Shown here: positions 20,837 through 33,068 of the stretch, one piece after another | How positions within the stretch are numbered: position 1 is the stretch's first letter | Layout of the letters: the number at the start of each line of letters is the position of its first letter | From: Carposina sasakii | Lineage: Eukaryota > Arthropoda > Insecta > Lepidoptera > Carposinidae | Length of the DNA stretch: 64,000 nucleotides | NCBI GenBank assembly: GCA_014607495.2 | Contig: CP053152.1 | Coordinates: 1,116,001 to 1,180,000, forward strand | Direction of reading: 5' to 3' | Program-made: the position numbers and the translations under genes | Notes under the pieces: generated by a model | What the model saw: the letters and a program-made list of their open reading frames with translations, nothing else | What the model was told of the DNA's origin: nothing | Database searches by the model: none

Positions 20837-21775
20837 TAATTCAGTCCCAGGTGCACTATACGTCTGCGATGATACGAGATACCATCGGCTCATAATGCTC
20901 TGTAGCTTTCATGATGCCCTGGTACTTGTGAATGTATTGTGGGCTAAAAACATAAAATGTCATGAGTAATTTGCATTAAATTATTGCATCACGGATCAGA
21001 AACAGTAATGGCGGATTCCCCAGATATCCCTGAAGATATTTAAATGACAAATTGGTTAATAACAATTATGCAAGAGGAGCAGCATCATCACCAGCCTTAA
21101 GCTCAGTAGTTTGTCATTTTATCAGTTAGAAGTAAATGGAAATCAAAGCAGCATGGGTAAATAGTTGTATTATTATGACGAATATCGTTGTCTTATGTCC
21201 GAGTCATGGTAATTCTTTATTTATCTATTTAATTCAGTCCCAGGTGCACCGTACGTCTGCGATGATACGAGATACCATCGGCTCATAATGCTCTGTAGCT
21301 TTCATGGGGCCCTGGTACTCGTGCCTCATGTCATGTGCAGTTTGTATTAAATTGCACCTGCATCAAGGTTTATCAATAACAATAGCGACGGATAGTTAAG
21401 AGGGTATCCCTGAAGATATTAATATGATGATCTCCGACCGTATTTCGGTCAAGGCAACCAATCTCTACGGAGATTGGCCACGTACGCAGGAGATAATAGT
21501 GCACAAGGGTGTGCGCAAACACAGATGCACTCTCTATTCCGTTACTCTCATAGTCCGATGGGACGGAAAGCCGACACGACCGGAGAGAGATCAGGCGCAG
21601 GACCAACGGTTTTACGTGCTTTCCGAGGCACGAGCTAAGTGACAATTTCGCAACATTAAAATCTGTACATGAAATAAATTCATTGGTACAGAATACAACA
21701 AGTTGATTAATAACAACTACGGAAGAGCAGCAGCATCATTATCAGCCCTAAGTTTAGAGCTTATCATTTATCGCA
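20837..21775. repeat. Imperfect direct duplication, second unit with insert
   Basis: Unit 1 starts at about 20837 and unit 2 at about 21230 (offset 393). They share a nearly identical first ~95 bp (CAGGTGCAC.GTACGTCTGC, ATACCATCGGCTCATAATGC), a TATCCCTGAAGATATT block and an end near CAGCAGCATCATYA.CAGCC. Unit 2 is longer because repeat G (21425-21640) lies in its middle. Confidence 0.6.
21425..21640 (+). repeat. Dispersed repeat G
   Basis: CTCCGACCGTATTTCGGTCA through TTCCGAGGCACGAGC, with TGTGCGCAAACACAGATGCA inside. A minus-strand fragment lies at 5915. The frame inside it is not a gene. Confidence 0.5.
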
Positions 21776-22181
21776 ATATCGTATTGTAACAAGTGACAAT
21801 ACGAAGCTAAAATGATGATGACTTACTCGTACTTAGTTTGATAGCTAGCCATGTATTTAAAGAGGCTAACTACAGAAAATGAGACACACATTTCCTGGAC
21901 CCAATCTAATTAAACGCTAGTTTTTCTCCTGCATCTTAATTAATAGTAGTTACTGAGTGATTTCGGTCACTGAGTGAGTTCGGCCCAGCGACTATTGTAC
22001 CACTGTAATTAGGTTTATTTGACCGCTGTGTGACATCATTAATCTGTGCGCCTGTATGTTTGTACTTCGCCCTTTTCTGTCAAAGGTATTCATCAAGGGT
22101 CGGCAAAGGTTTCATTAGATTTGACCTTTTTGTGGAATAATTAATGGTGGTTTGAGGATTATAGTAAGGTCTATACATTTA

Positions 22182-22360
22182 AGACAAATATTATGGTCAA
22201 TTCTGACAAGCACACATGAACGTTAACTTAAAATTAGTCAAGTCCGTCCCTCTCTATTATTAACATGTAGTTATGGCTGAGATAGAAAGGGACAGGTAGG
22301 ACTAATTTTAAGTTTTACTTAAGCGTGGCGGTTCTAAATTTAGAATTGACCATGGTTTAG
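22182..22360. mobile_element. Foldback MITE FB-2, copy 2
   Basis: ATTATGGTCAATTCTGACAA at the left, mirrored by TTAGAATTGACCATGG at the right, with GGGACAG(G)TAGGACTAATTTT in the centre as in copy 1. Confidence 0.55.
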
Positions 22361-22449
22361 CGTAAAAATTAAAAGACGACAAATAGCATACAGTAAGTTA
22401 AAATAGTTACTGGAATAAAAATTTGCATGTCAGATATGACGAAGCCGCG

Positions 22450-22690
22450 TGGTACCGGCAGAGTAGAGTTTGTACCATCTAATGTATGCCCGTGGCGAGG
22501 CGATTAAGGGTTTCTGGGAGGCGGGCAGCAGCGCCTCCCGTACTGACAACATAGTCCGAAATCACACTGCGGTCACCAACCCGCCTACCCAGCGTGGTGA
22601 CTATGGGCAAAACCTCCCTATAGCAGTAGCCTTGTGGCGTGCCCTGGGGGAGGCCTACGACCGGCAGTGGACTGCAATAGGCTGAAGACG
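22450..22690 (+). mobile_element. RTE-tailed SINE, near full length
   Basis: Head GCCGCGTGGTACCGGCAGAG, middle GGCGATTAAGGGTTTC, then CACACTGCGGTCACCAACCC and the RTE-like end GGGGGAGGCC...CAATAGGCTGAAGACGA. The shared 3' end suggests mobilisation by the RTE-like LINE. Confidence 0.7.
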
Positions 22691-22694
22691 ATAC

Positions 22695-23655
22695 ATATAT
22701 TTGAGCAAATAAACATATTGATTTATTGATTGATTGATACATGTACGCTAATGTAAAAAAAATGAAAGAGTACGTACCGATATCTTTTTCTACGAGTAAT
22801 TCTAGAAGATTGAGTAGGTACTCGTATATTAGGGTAATAGGTCCAATAGGGTTATAAAATGCCTAAGAAAAACCTAAGTGTCGCTCATAGATCATACCAA
22901 GATCATTCAAGAACTTACCAGCGCTGCCCAGGAGTCATCTGGATGGTCTTCCTCCTCCGCAGCACTCAATTCAACCAACACACTATTGGTTTTGTTAATA
23001 ATAAACCATCAACTTAGTTCGAGCTTAAACATAGATATTTCACTACAATATTTAATGTTCTATGCTGCTCTGGGAGTGAAAAAAAACTTTTTAAATTTTT
23101 CAAAGTATCGTTTTTAAAAGTATAAACGGGGGCATAAGAATTACAAGTCTTATACAGACTATAAATAGTTATGTACGAAAATCTTTTTAAATATTGTTAC
23201 TGAATTGTAAAATAGTTTACACAAGTAAAATAGTTAACTTACTCATATGATACTTAACTCAGAAAACCGAGGTAGGTACTGACTTGATCCATACCATATG
23301 TCACTATTAGTACCAACATTACGCATGTTACCACACTGAGCGCTGACTGAGAGATAAAGTGTCCATTCGACGTGTCACAATCTGGACATGAGGTGCGACA
23401 GCTCTGGGTAGTCGGACAAAGATGGGACGGCCCATCGTCAACTAATCCCGTGACTTTTGACGTTTTAACGCGTTGACACCTCGTGACGGGATAAGTCGGG
23501 GCTGACGTGGCAATCTTAGAAGTACACGGGGTCTATACAAGGATATGAAGCTTAGGATTGGCGCTAGTGTCTTTGTGGAATTTGAAAAGGTGGTGGATAA
23601 GGGTGGCGAGTATGTTTTGTAAAGATACCTACATTCATGCATTGCATGGTCATGC
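22695..23655. other. Mostly unrecognised
   Basis: Only a 30-bp end of repeat D (CTATGCTGCTCTGGGAGTGA, about 23056-23085) is identifiable. Confidence 0.35.
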
Positions 23656-23660
23656 ATTTT

Positions 23661-23935
23661 ACATACATACATATAATCACGCCTTTATCCCTAACGGGGC
23701 AGGCAGAGCGCCAAGGGCCGATAAAACCACATGGTGCCACTTCTGACCAAATTTTGAGGGTATAGTTGAGATGTACAAGTTCGGTTAGTAGTGACAGGTG
23801 GTCAGCCCATCGCCTATAAAACACTAAGAGTTTCTTGTCCCTCTACTGACTTGTACAGTATACCCGGGAAGAGAAGCAGCTGTAGTATTATACTTTTTTT
23901 TTTCACTCCCAGAGCAGCATAGAAGAAATTTTATA
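23661..23935 (-). repeat. Dispersed repeat D, long copy
   Basis: Minus strand: from CTATGCTGCTCTGGGAGTGA plus an A run through GGGCTGACCACCTGTCACTA and GGCACCATGTGGTTTTATCG to GGGATAAAGGCGTGATTATA. Shared with copies at 27858, 53028, 60138 and 61144. Class unknown. Confidence 0.65.
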
Positions 23936-23999
23936 GGTAGTTTATGTTGAGTTTCTAAAATATTTGCGACTTAATAAAATACTCCTGTACTATATTGAT

Positions 24000-24200
24000 A
24001 CGAAGCTTCACTAGAATATATCAGCTGCATCTCCTTTCGTGCATGTCGTAGACTAAGCAACTCAGAGACGTTGTCTCAGGCGATGAGTTAACAATTTTTC
24101 TCTGATCATTTACATCTAGACCGCTATGCTAACTGTAGCAGTACGTTCTTCTTCGTGATCCTGCAGTGTTGGCTACCCCCTTTTTAAGGTACATAGCCGT
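24000..24200 (-). repeat. Dispersed repeat A
   Basis: TTCACTAGAATATATCAGCT, GCATGTCGTAGACTAAG and GATCCTGCAGTGTTGGCTA. The TA-MITE at 24208 abuts it. Confidence 0.55.
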
Positions 24201-24207
24201 GCGTATA

Positions 24208-24568
24208 CAGGATATTTTTTGGTCGTCAACGTTCCTGAAAACTACGGAATCTCCTCATCATCACGATCATTTTTCTCCATTGAAGCATACCGGGAAGTGT
24301 CTGGTTCCCAAGATTTTAGGGTCCAAAGTTGAATAAATTGACTGCGTTTTTCTACATGCTTATAGACGCATGTAGGAAGATTTTTTCACGAGAAATAATT
24401 AATATCTGTCTATGAAAAAACTAGCATAAACACTGGACGCTATAAATTTTGCTCGATCAAGTAATTAAAAAAAAAAATCAAAATATTTACTTTGTCTCCC
24501 AGCATTTTTTAAAAAACATGTATAGAGTACGTACTCTTCGTTAAGGGTGGCAACGAAAAAACACACTG
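24208..24568 (+). mobile_element. TA-MITE, copy 4
   Basis: CAGGATATTTTTTGGTCGTC to CGAAAAAACACACTG. An internal A-run replaces the T-run of other copies. Confidence 0.7.
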
Positions 24569-24569
24569 A

Positions 24570-26910
24570 ATAATATGTATTTTGCTAGATATACCCAATG
24601 AATATTAGGAGGACAATGATTACACTTCCCATTTAACTCGCACAAGCACACCAAGGGCCTGATATCGGAGCATTTCCCAATTTTCTTCACAAAACAAGCA
24701 CACTATCAATTTAGCGGGCGAATGAATCTGCCTAACACACTAGTGTAGGGTGACCATTCTTCATTAGCACAAAGGCTTTTGTCTCGTGTCCATTCATTTG
24801 CGATTGTTCGCTACGAGTGAGCGGAGTGACTCGGCGACTTATTCTGGAGGTGATCTTAAAAGTAATAACTTACAAATATTGAATTATAATTTTGGAGCTG
24901 TTTTATGCTTTCCCTCCTTCAGCTTTACAGCTGAACATAAATTGAAACAATTATCTCGACTACGTTTTCAGAAGCGGTTTTGTATATCAGCTGCTTGTAC
25001 TATTGAACACAAATATAATTTTTTTATATTTTATAGCTTAGTTTAGTAGATACTTATTTGACATTGACTTGTACTCTGTGTACACATTTTTATTTTTATT
25101 TATACAGTTTGAATTTGACATTGACCTATACTTACTTTGTGTAAGTGGGTATGTAATTTATATGAATTTAATTTAATTATGTTATGATAATTGAATTTAT
25201 ACACACTAAGTGAGTTAAGTGTATGATTATCTGATATCTAATCCAATGTAAGATTCTTTTGTTAATGTTTCTTAGTTTTGACTGTGTCGCTGGGAGCTTT
25301 CTTGCTATTTCTTCTACCAAGCAATGACACTTCACTGAAATAGTGTAACAGTAATAGTAGAATCATGCGGTGTGTCAGACCTAATGTTGGTTTTGCCATA
25401 AAGGAGAACTGTCTAGCAGCTCTCCTGGATTTCGTCTTTAGGCGACCTTAACTCTTATTAGCTCCACATTGGTGGCTATTAAGCCCCAAATCGCCAACTT
25501 ATGCCTGACAGACCGTAACAAATCGCTCCTTGGGGCGGTGACTGTTGCCAAAGCAAAAGCTTTGCTATTTATTTTTTTGGGTTGTTTAAATTCACCTCCT
25601 TTTTTGTTTGGTAGCGGTTTCATTTTGGGGTGCGAACATAAAAAGTAACATATAAAAAGACAATCGACAAACAAGTTGTTAATGCTTTCATGTCGAATAA
25701 ATGATTTTGAATTTGATTGTATGTACTAACATGCTGAAAAGAGAGTCAAACATAAAATAGTCCTTTAGTCATCGTTTAGCCAGAGCTCACTTAAATCTGC
25801 TTTTATAATTTATAGTAAACGTTAGGAATATTAGAACTAATTATTGACTGTTGTAACTAGCAAGGCGGCCACTTTTTTTAGATCATTGTTACAAAATCCA
25901 AACAAGCTCAAGAGAGTATTAGTTCACCCTAGATTTTGCCTTCAACAAATTCAAACAGCCATCATTCTTCATTCAAATTCAAACAAATCACTACACCTCC
26001 CTCAAACCAGAATAGTCCCGCTGTCGCACCGACTTGATCCCTGTCAACAAATCCACAATACAGCTTGACTCGTTGTCACCGCAGTCCAACAATGAAATGA
26101 TTAATCGTCACCCTTCTTGTCCTATTGAGTTTCGATTTAAATGGCACGGGTGGAGTTTTTATTGATTGTTGTTGATTTGTCCCGAGTTTTGGTAGTTTGG
26201 AGATAGCTTTCGATATCTGTAAAAGCTTTAGTGGTAGTATGTTATACTTTTGTCATATATTAAATATATACTTAAGTACATAATTAAGAGAGCAATTGAC
26301 AAGATACGAAGGAAGGTTGATGTATATATTTTGAACGTGATGGTAATTATTATATTTTTGTAGTTTTTCAACTTTAAAACTTTTTTTTCTTTTGTAAAGT
26401 TAGGAGATTAACTTTATTGGTTTCATATTATTGTATCCCAGTTATGCAAAACGTGACCGTGGGATTTCATTAACTATACATACATAAAACTTGTAATTAT
26501 AAATTTGGGAGGTTGGTTCTGGAATTACATACCTACATTACATACCAAATGATTCTACAGCTTTATTAGCTAATGCCGTTCCTTTTTTCATCAAACCTGA
26601 CCTACTTAACTGACTAAACAAAACAGAATAAATGCACCTAATTTACGGATCCCGTAAGCAGTAGTGCCACCACACTAAAACCTAAAATGTGGCGACATTT
26701 GTGATTCTATTGCCGCAGTGGCATTAAGCTAAGAGGGTGGAGTGGAGGCCGTCTTTACTTCCGTACATAGAGAGTTGTAGAACATCATAGACACGCTTCC
26801 GTTTTCAGTCTTATGCACTGTATATTTTGTTACTTAATAATAATAAAAAGCATTTATTTAGAAAAAAACATACATATAAATTCACGTCAGGCGCGTAAAA
26901 AACCGCGCGC
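24570..26910. other. Long stretch with nothing firmly recognised
   Basis: No convincing frame, no TSD-flanked element and no family match except short fragments. The 86-, 78- and 74-codon frames here are unsupported. Confidence 0.4.
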
Positions 26911-26915
26911 CCGAC

Positions 26916-27085
26916 ATCATCATCATCAGCCTATTGCAGTCCACTGCTGGAATTAGGCCTCCCCCAGGGCACGCCACAAGACTGCATCGCTGAGAGAACG
27001 CTCCTAAGTTCCTTAGTCGACTCTTACGACATACAAGGAAGAAGATGCAGCTGATGTATTATAATGAAGCTCCGCATCAGTACAG
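26916..27085. repeat. RTE-tailed SINE 3' end (minus) fused to repeat A (plus)
   Basis: 26916-26975 is the minus-strand SINE end (CATCATCATCATCAGCCTAT). It passes directly into family A (AAGTTCCTTAGTCGACTCTT, AAGATGCAGCTGATGTAT). Confidence 0.55.
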
Positions 27086-27289
27086 GATAGAAAAATATTC
27101 TACTATTCTTCTTAAATCTGTACGTTTTATTCGCGCTTGCAATCAATGGTGTCGTTGATATTTTCACGGATGTCGCTGATTTGAATTGTTATGAAGATAT
27201 GCATCGTGGATGTATTTTGAAAATCTTTTTAACTGACTGCGCAATAGGCAGGGATATATTTTTCGAGTACAAATAAGTTTGTATGTACG

Positions 27290-27550
27290 TTGGCCGCGTG
27301 GTGCCGGCAGAGTAAATTTCTTACCACCCCATGTCTGCCAGTGGGTGCGATACCCACGATTAAGGGTTTCCGTGAGGTGGGTAGCAGCGCCTCCTGTGTT
27401 GACAACATAGTCTAAAGTACAAACTACGGTCACCAACTCGCCTGCCCAGCGTGGTAACTATGGCCAAATACCCCCCACGGCAGTCTTGTGGCGTGTCCTG
27501 GGGGAGGCCTACGTCCAGCAGTGGATTGCAATAGGCTGATGATGATGATA
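27290..27550 (+). mobile_element. RTE-tailed SINE, full-length copy
   Basis: GCCGCGTGGTGCCGGCAGAG at the head through AATAGGCTGATGATGATGAT at the tail, about 255 bp. No clear TSD by eye. Confidence 0.72.
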
Positions 27551-27554
27551 TTTC

Positions 27555-27685
27555 TTTGGCGCGCTCTAGAGTCTAAACGGCTTGTCGCATTTGATCTTGA
27601 GAGGTATCATTAGATTCTTCTTCATCGTGAGAGCGACTGGGTCAATTTTTTTTATACAGTCGGGGTTTTTTCTTTAAGTGAATAA
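27555..27685 (-). repeat. Dispersed repeat J, second copy
   Basis: Inverse of 6625-6735: CTAAACGGCTTGTCGCATTT ... ATACAGTCGGGGTTTTTT. Confidence 0.45.
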
Positions 27686-27857
27686 GAACTTTCACTCTCG
27701 AATCTAAATAGTAGTACTCGTATATGTCTTAAGATGCATTAATAGTAGTATATGCTAGTCAGGGAAGCGAGATATAGAGCTTTATCTACATTCTATGGAA
27801 ATAACTTTTATATTAAAATTTCCTACTTATTCGATATTTATTATAAAAATATTATTT

Positions 27858-28090
27858 ACATACATATATATAATCACGCCTTTATCCCTTACGGGGTAGG
27901 CAGAACACCAAGGGCCGATATAATCACATGGTGCCACTTCTGACCAATTTTGAGGGTATATTGAGATATACAAGTTCGGTTAATAGTGACAGGTGGTCAG
28001 CCCATCGCCTATAAAACACCAAGACCCTCTTGTCCCTCTACTGACTTGTACAGTATGCCCGGGAAGAGAAGCAGCTGTAGTATTTTCCTT
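27858..28090 (-). repeat. Dispersed repeat D
   Basis: CACGCCTTTATCCCTTACGG to GGGAAGAGAAGCAGCTGTAG, without the CTATGCTGCTCTGGGAGTGA end. Confidence 0.6.
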
Positions 28091-28560
28091 TTTACCCGTC
28101 TGCGCGACGCAGAGGTGTGGTATTGTGTTTAACAGCCTATGTATGTATGTATGTTCATTTGAAGCACTACACAGACCAAACTCCTCGGTCGATTTTTATG
28201 ATTCATACGTCAATCGATTCCTCTTAGTCCGGCGAGTGTCACTAAAGACATGACGTTAGTGAAAATCCAATATGGCGACTACTGTACGCCATTTTGTGAA
28301 AATTAAAAAATAAATAAAGTCGATAAACTATATCGAGTGAGGTATCGTTGAATAGGTATTTAAAAATAATTTCTAGGTTTCTCTCAACATTTTTCGATTC
28401 AACCAACCGTTTAGGATCTATATCGATTTAAAGTTGCGTAACAACCATTCTCACATATAAGTTTTGAGACAGCAGCAAGACGAAAACTTCTTGCTGCTGA
28501 GCATGTTGAGCATATTTCTTGAAGGCAACCTATTAGTAGCTAATATTAACTACAAAGTAT

Positions 28561-29018
28561 AAAATAAAAAAACATAATTTAAAAAATCCAAAAACCCGAC
28601 TGCGTAAAAAAGAACCAATCTATGTAATAATAAGAAAACGGAAAAGATGAAAACAAGCACTTAGATTTCCGGTGGTCTAGATCTGTATAATATTATTATG
28701 GAATGAATACTATTGAAGAAAATAAAATATTTTCTAATGATGTAACATAACAACTAAACAGTCGGGATCCATTATCCGACAGCCAAACTAATATTTCAAT
28801 GGATCCTGGCTGTTCAGTAAAGTTGTTATCTTACATCATTAGAAAATATTTTATTTTCTTCAATATTATTTATTCCATAATAATATTATAGAAATTTAGA
28901 CCACCGGAAATCTAAGTGCTTGTTTTCATCTTTTCCGTTTTTTTTTATTATTACATAGTTTGGTTCTTTTTTACGCAGTCGGGTTTTTGGATATTTTAAA
29001 TTATGTTTTTTTATTTTC
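28561..29018. mobile_element. Long near-perfect palindrome (foldback element)
   Basis: Two arms of about 213 bp mirror each other around a 24-base loop (28774-28797). The inner ends GGATCCATT / AATGGATCC and the outer AAAAACCCGACTGCG are matched, with only scattered substitutions. No TSD identified. The right end runs into CACTCCCAGAGCAGCATAGA, the end of repeat D (29018-29040). Confidence 0.75.
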
Positions 29019-29039
29019 ACTCCCAGAGCAGCATAGAAG

Positions 29040-30670
29040 TATAGGTAAATACATATTATTTCAAGTATTTAAAAAGATTAAGTATCTTAAATTCTGAAAT
29101 GATTAGCCAAACCATATCGCGGTAAACTTGCAGAATGCATGAACCGCAAAGCAAGTACGACAACTAACTTTGTGAACCGGATTGCGCCGGATCCGGGCGG
29201 ATTAAACCGGTTTGCGCCGGCTGCTTTCGGTTAGACGCGGTTCAGGGTTCAGGTGAGATCATTGCCGTGCGTTAACTAATGTCTGTCTAGAATTAGTTTA
29301 GACAGGTTAATAAGATAAATTGCATGTCTTTCTTTAAAAAAAAATTAAACGCCCTGAACCAAGGCTTTCCAGCGTGCATGCGTGCATTTTATACAAAGTT
29401 TGGCCTAACTAAACTCGTTTTAATGTGTCCCTTTCTCTTTTTAGACCTCTAGATAGAAGTATCCTACTAAACTTACCTAAGATTATTAGTTTAACAAAGC
29501 CACTATAACTATCGTCATTATACCGCCGGTTTCTCGAAGGTATGTCAACGCATATACACGCTAACAGTCTGTCTAATTAATAGTAAAATGTCAGTTATAT
29601 AAATCAACAATCAAAAGTTAGTTAGCACACAAGAAACCGGCGCATAGTCTTCATAAAAAAACTAGCAATATAATAAACTGGAAAAATAAACAAAAATATA
29701 GCAATTCTGCATTATCATACACACAGAGCATACCCTCATATAGACCATCCCCCACAATCCATCCGTCATCAAAGCTCGGATTAAGGGCTATTTACTGCAT
29801 ATTAACCCGACAATCGACGCGCAATTGATGGTGTAGAACCCCTTTCAGCCCGTCACAGCCCACCAAGTTATCCGTAACACCACCGCATACGGTTGCAAAT
29901 GCCTTGTATTGTGTGCCAATTGGAAATGGGTAGTAGGCTAAGTGTAATGCGCATATGGTCATTATATTAAATCAAAGGCAAGTACCTGTACAAAGCGTTG
30001 ATTTAAGTGCGGGTGTGGCTGTGTTTGTGGAATTGATAGGGTTATTAGACTTAGTATGGTAATTATCTTATTGATAAGGACTTAATAATTTATAAGAATA
30101 ACTAATATCCTCTTACACAAATTGTGGAAGAGGTTCATGTGTGGCAAAAAGAAAAGGTTAATAATTTCTCAAAGATCTCGACTAGTCAACGGTCATATGC
30201 ACAATGGCTGCCGTTCTTACGGCTTACGCTGGAAATTGAACATGCGCTCTTCTAATAAGTAGAATAATCTGGCTTCTATGTCAAAAAAGTAAGTTAACAA
30301 ATAGTAATTATAAACGATGGTTTAATAACTGTTGATCTTCAATTTATTTTGTTTCCCAGCTTTTAAATAATCGTTTACTCCAGATCAATGGCCCCACGTT
30401 TAAGCTCGCCGCTAGATGTCGCTGTGTCACCAATTTTTCTTGTAAAACGTTAGCTCTAATTGATTATCACTAATTCAGAGCTCGGGCTACAAATTGTCGG
30501 GCCATATCTCAAGGCGACAACGGCCTATCAATAAAGGTCTATACGATGCGTTTAGAATGTGCGGTAACGATACGATTTACTTAACGTCGGGGAAATTTAA
30601 ATATCTATACAATATGTCTGTCTATGTTTCCAAAATGGGTAGCTAGAACTGCAGGAATTAGAATCTCCTA
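29040..30670. other. Unrecognised; GC-rich CCGG patch at 29150-29250
   Basis: The patch repeats ACCGGATTGCGCCGG / ACCGGTTTGCGCCGG. Otherwise AT-rich with no supported feature. Confidence 0.35.
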
Positions 30671-30683
30671 CAATCACGTATAG

Positions 30684-31394
30684 TAGGGTTGCCAACCGTC
30701 CTGTTTTCCCAGGACATGTGCTGCTTTTTGGGTTGTCCTGTATAGTTTTTAAGCATCGTCCTGAGTCGTAGAGTCCTGACACCATTCGCTATCGGCAAGA
30801 TTTTCTAAGATTATCAGGTCAACGCCTATTGCAACGACGCAAATAAATGCCAGCAGCACCTGTAGAAAGCCTAAACCTAAAGTAACAGACGCAAATACGT
30901 AGTCACCGGGACTGAATGTGTGAAAGACATATGTTTTGAAATTCCGCACGCCACTATACCTCATTTTATTTAGAAATAGAAAGAATCCAAAAGATCGAAA
31001 TCAGGTTTTTTACTTGGCACAGTTTTGTGTATTATTATCATCAATAGTTCCTAAAGAGTTTTCAACGCAATTCAATAGTACCTACTCATATAAAAAGTTT
31101 GCACTATAAAAACCTAAAGAAGCTGATATCGTACACACAAAACTGAACTTTTTAGTAGGATACATTAATATGGAAAAACGTCAAACTTCACTCATATCTT
31201 ACAAGTATGAGTGTTCTAATGTGTACAAACAATGCTTCTTCGAAAATAAGATTTCGATATTTATAAAAACCGGGGTATAACTCTCTTCAATCGAATGTCA
31301 CTGGGCCTCGCATGTATAGTCCTGGATTTTAATCGAAATGTCCTGGTATTTCTTCTTCATATCCTGGTTTTCAAAGTTTTCAGATGGCAACCCT
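30684..31394. mobile_element. 711-bp DNA transposon with 9-bp flanking repeat
   Basis: The ends AGGGTTGCCA and TGGCAACCCT are inverted. CACGTATAG occurs immediately outside each end (30675-30683 and 31395-31403). Taking 8 of the 9 bases gives a hAT-type TSD. The interior has TCCTG-rich segments near both ends. A 71-codon minus frame inside (30749-30964) is unassigned. Confidence 0.62.
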
Positions 31395-31608
31395 CACGTA
31401 TAGCAAAGCGGCGCCAGATTTTATTAAGTTGTCGTAAACGTAGGTAGATTTTGTTACTCACGAACCTTACCGAAAATACAAAATGTAGGTAAGGGACTGA
31501 TAAGCCACGTTAAAACACGATTCTGAATGATGTTACAATAGATTTGTAGCGTCATTCAGAATCTAACTAGTTCATCCAAAATCTCAAGATCTCCGATAGT
31601 CACTTAAT

Positions 31609-31614
31609 TTTATT
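31609..31614 (-). promoter_or_regulatory. Possible polyadenylation signal for the 82-aa ORF
   Basis: AATAAA on the minus strand (TTTATT on the plus strand), about 185 bases downstream of the 82-codon frame. Such hexamers are common in AT-rich DNA, so the link is positional only. Confidence 0.3.
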
Positions 31615-31796
31615 TATCCAGTTTTAGTAACTCTAACTATGTACCTATATTATTATGTAGGTTCAGCTTTAAAATGTCGTCTCAAAATCGTGCACGTAAA
31701 ACAACCGCCACCCGTCTGGGCCTAGTCCTTGCCAAGCAGTGAACGGTAAATTGAGACGAACAATTTACGGTGTTGTATCTTGTACCGTGTGGTAGA

Positions 31797-32045
31797 CTAA
31801 TTGCGGAGTGTGGACTGCAGTGCATGCAGCGCCAGGGTTATTGCTTGAACGCGTCCGTGTAAGTCATTGATTGATTGCTTAAGACTTCCAGTTGCTTTGC
31901 TTAAGGTATGATAATCTGTGGTGTCGATTTGTGGTTCATTGCTGGTTTTGTTTGGTGGTTTATAACTTTCAAAGCGAACAATGGATTCCAAATTGCAACG
32001 ATTTAAGAATAAATTGTAAAACATATCTTTTTCTGAATTCTTCAT
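31797..32045 (-). CDS. Candidate small protein, 82 aa, or terminal exon
   Basis: Frame from a true ATG, with an in-frame TAA just upstream, to a stop. Composition looks protein-like rather than random. After a basic/aromatic N-terminal part, residues 48-80 (from YHTLSKATGSLKQSI on) show hydrophobic spacing like a short amphipathic helix or coiled coil. A minus-strand AATAAA lies about 185 bases after the stop. No known repeat overlaps it. Family not recognised. It could be a microprotein gene, the last exon of a larger gene, or chance. Confidence 0.4.
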   Translation of the reverse strand: MKNSEKDMFYNLFLNRCNLESIVRFESYKPPNKTSNEPQIDTTDYHTLSKATGSLKQSINDLHGRVQAITLALHALQSTLRN

Positions 32046-32049
32046 TTAT

Positions 32050-33065
32050 TTCCTTTTGATGACGGGGTGGAAATCTTCTTTGGAATAAGTGACCAATTTC
32101 AATCAGGATGAGATCATAATAAATCTCTCATAAAAATATAATCCTCATAATCATAAAAAAATAAATAAAAAAATAAAAACCTTGTATGAAAACTATTGAT
32201 TATTTATCTAAAATATATACAAAAAATCTCTTAAGATCGGTTATTAAATTTCCTGTAAAATACATTGCACGAGAATCTTTTTTCTTCCGGCATTTTATAA
32301 TCAGACTTCTTAATTACCAAACTTCGGCTAAAATTAAAGAATTCCATCAACATTAAAACATTGAAATCTTAGACTGTCTCCCGACATGACCCGATATCCT
32401 TGTTAAAAGACGACAAGACATGAATATTTAATCTTTAGGCTACATTGCCACGAGCGATTAACATGACATGACATGTTTGCAAATAATATTTAAGTACCTG
32501 AATCCAAAATATACCTATATAATTAAATTACTATATTATGTCAATATCAATCGTGTAGTGTCTAAAGACTAGAATAGAACCACCCTACATCTAGCCGTGG
32601 TTATTGTAAGAGGCGAGGTTTTAGCAGCCCCTCTCATGTTTAGTTCATCAAGACTATAGATTTATGGGCATGGCAGCCCCTCTGCACTGTTTTTCTGCAT
32701 AAATGCAAAACAATAGATTTTTCCGAAAATCATCAGACGGGTCTGCCCTGGTGACTATAGACAAAAAGCCCCTGAGGCCAGCGTCCAGCAGAGGACAGCA
32801 ATAAAACAGCACATTTCTAAAAAGTTACTTATGTATGTAATTTCCTAAAAAGATATTCGATTGAGTAATGTAACCTACGTTTATTTAGCCACAGTTGCAA
32901 GTGCAAAGCTCACCTAAGAATATCTTCAGCGTGCTCAGTGAAGCGAGTGTGGCTGACGGACGTCAGAACCATCTCCGAAGATGTCGACCCAAAGAGTCAA
33001 CTTGTTAATATGCCACTGGAACATTATCATAATTAGAATACGTGTTGTTCTAATCAAAATCATAC
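32050..33065. other. Mostly unrecognised
   Basis: AT-rich. 32725-32805 vaguely follows the RTE-tailed SINE (GTCTGCCCTGGTGACTATAG, CCAGCGTCCAGCAG) but too weakly to call. Confidence 0.35.
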
Positions 33066-33068
33066 AGA

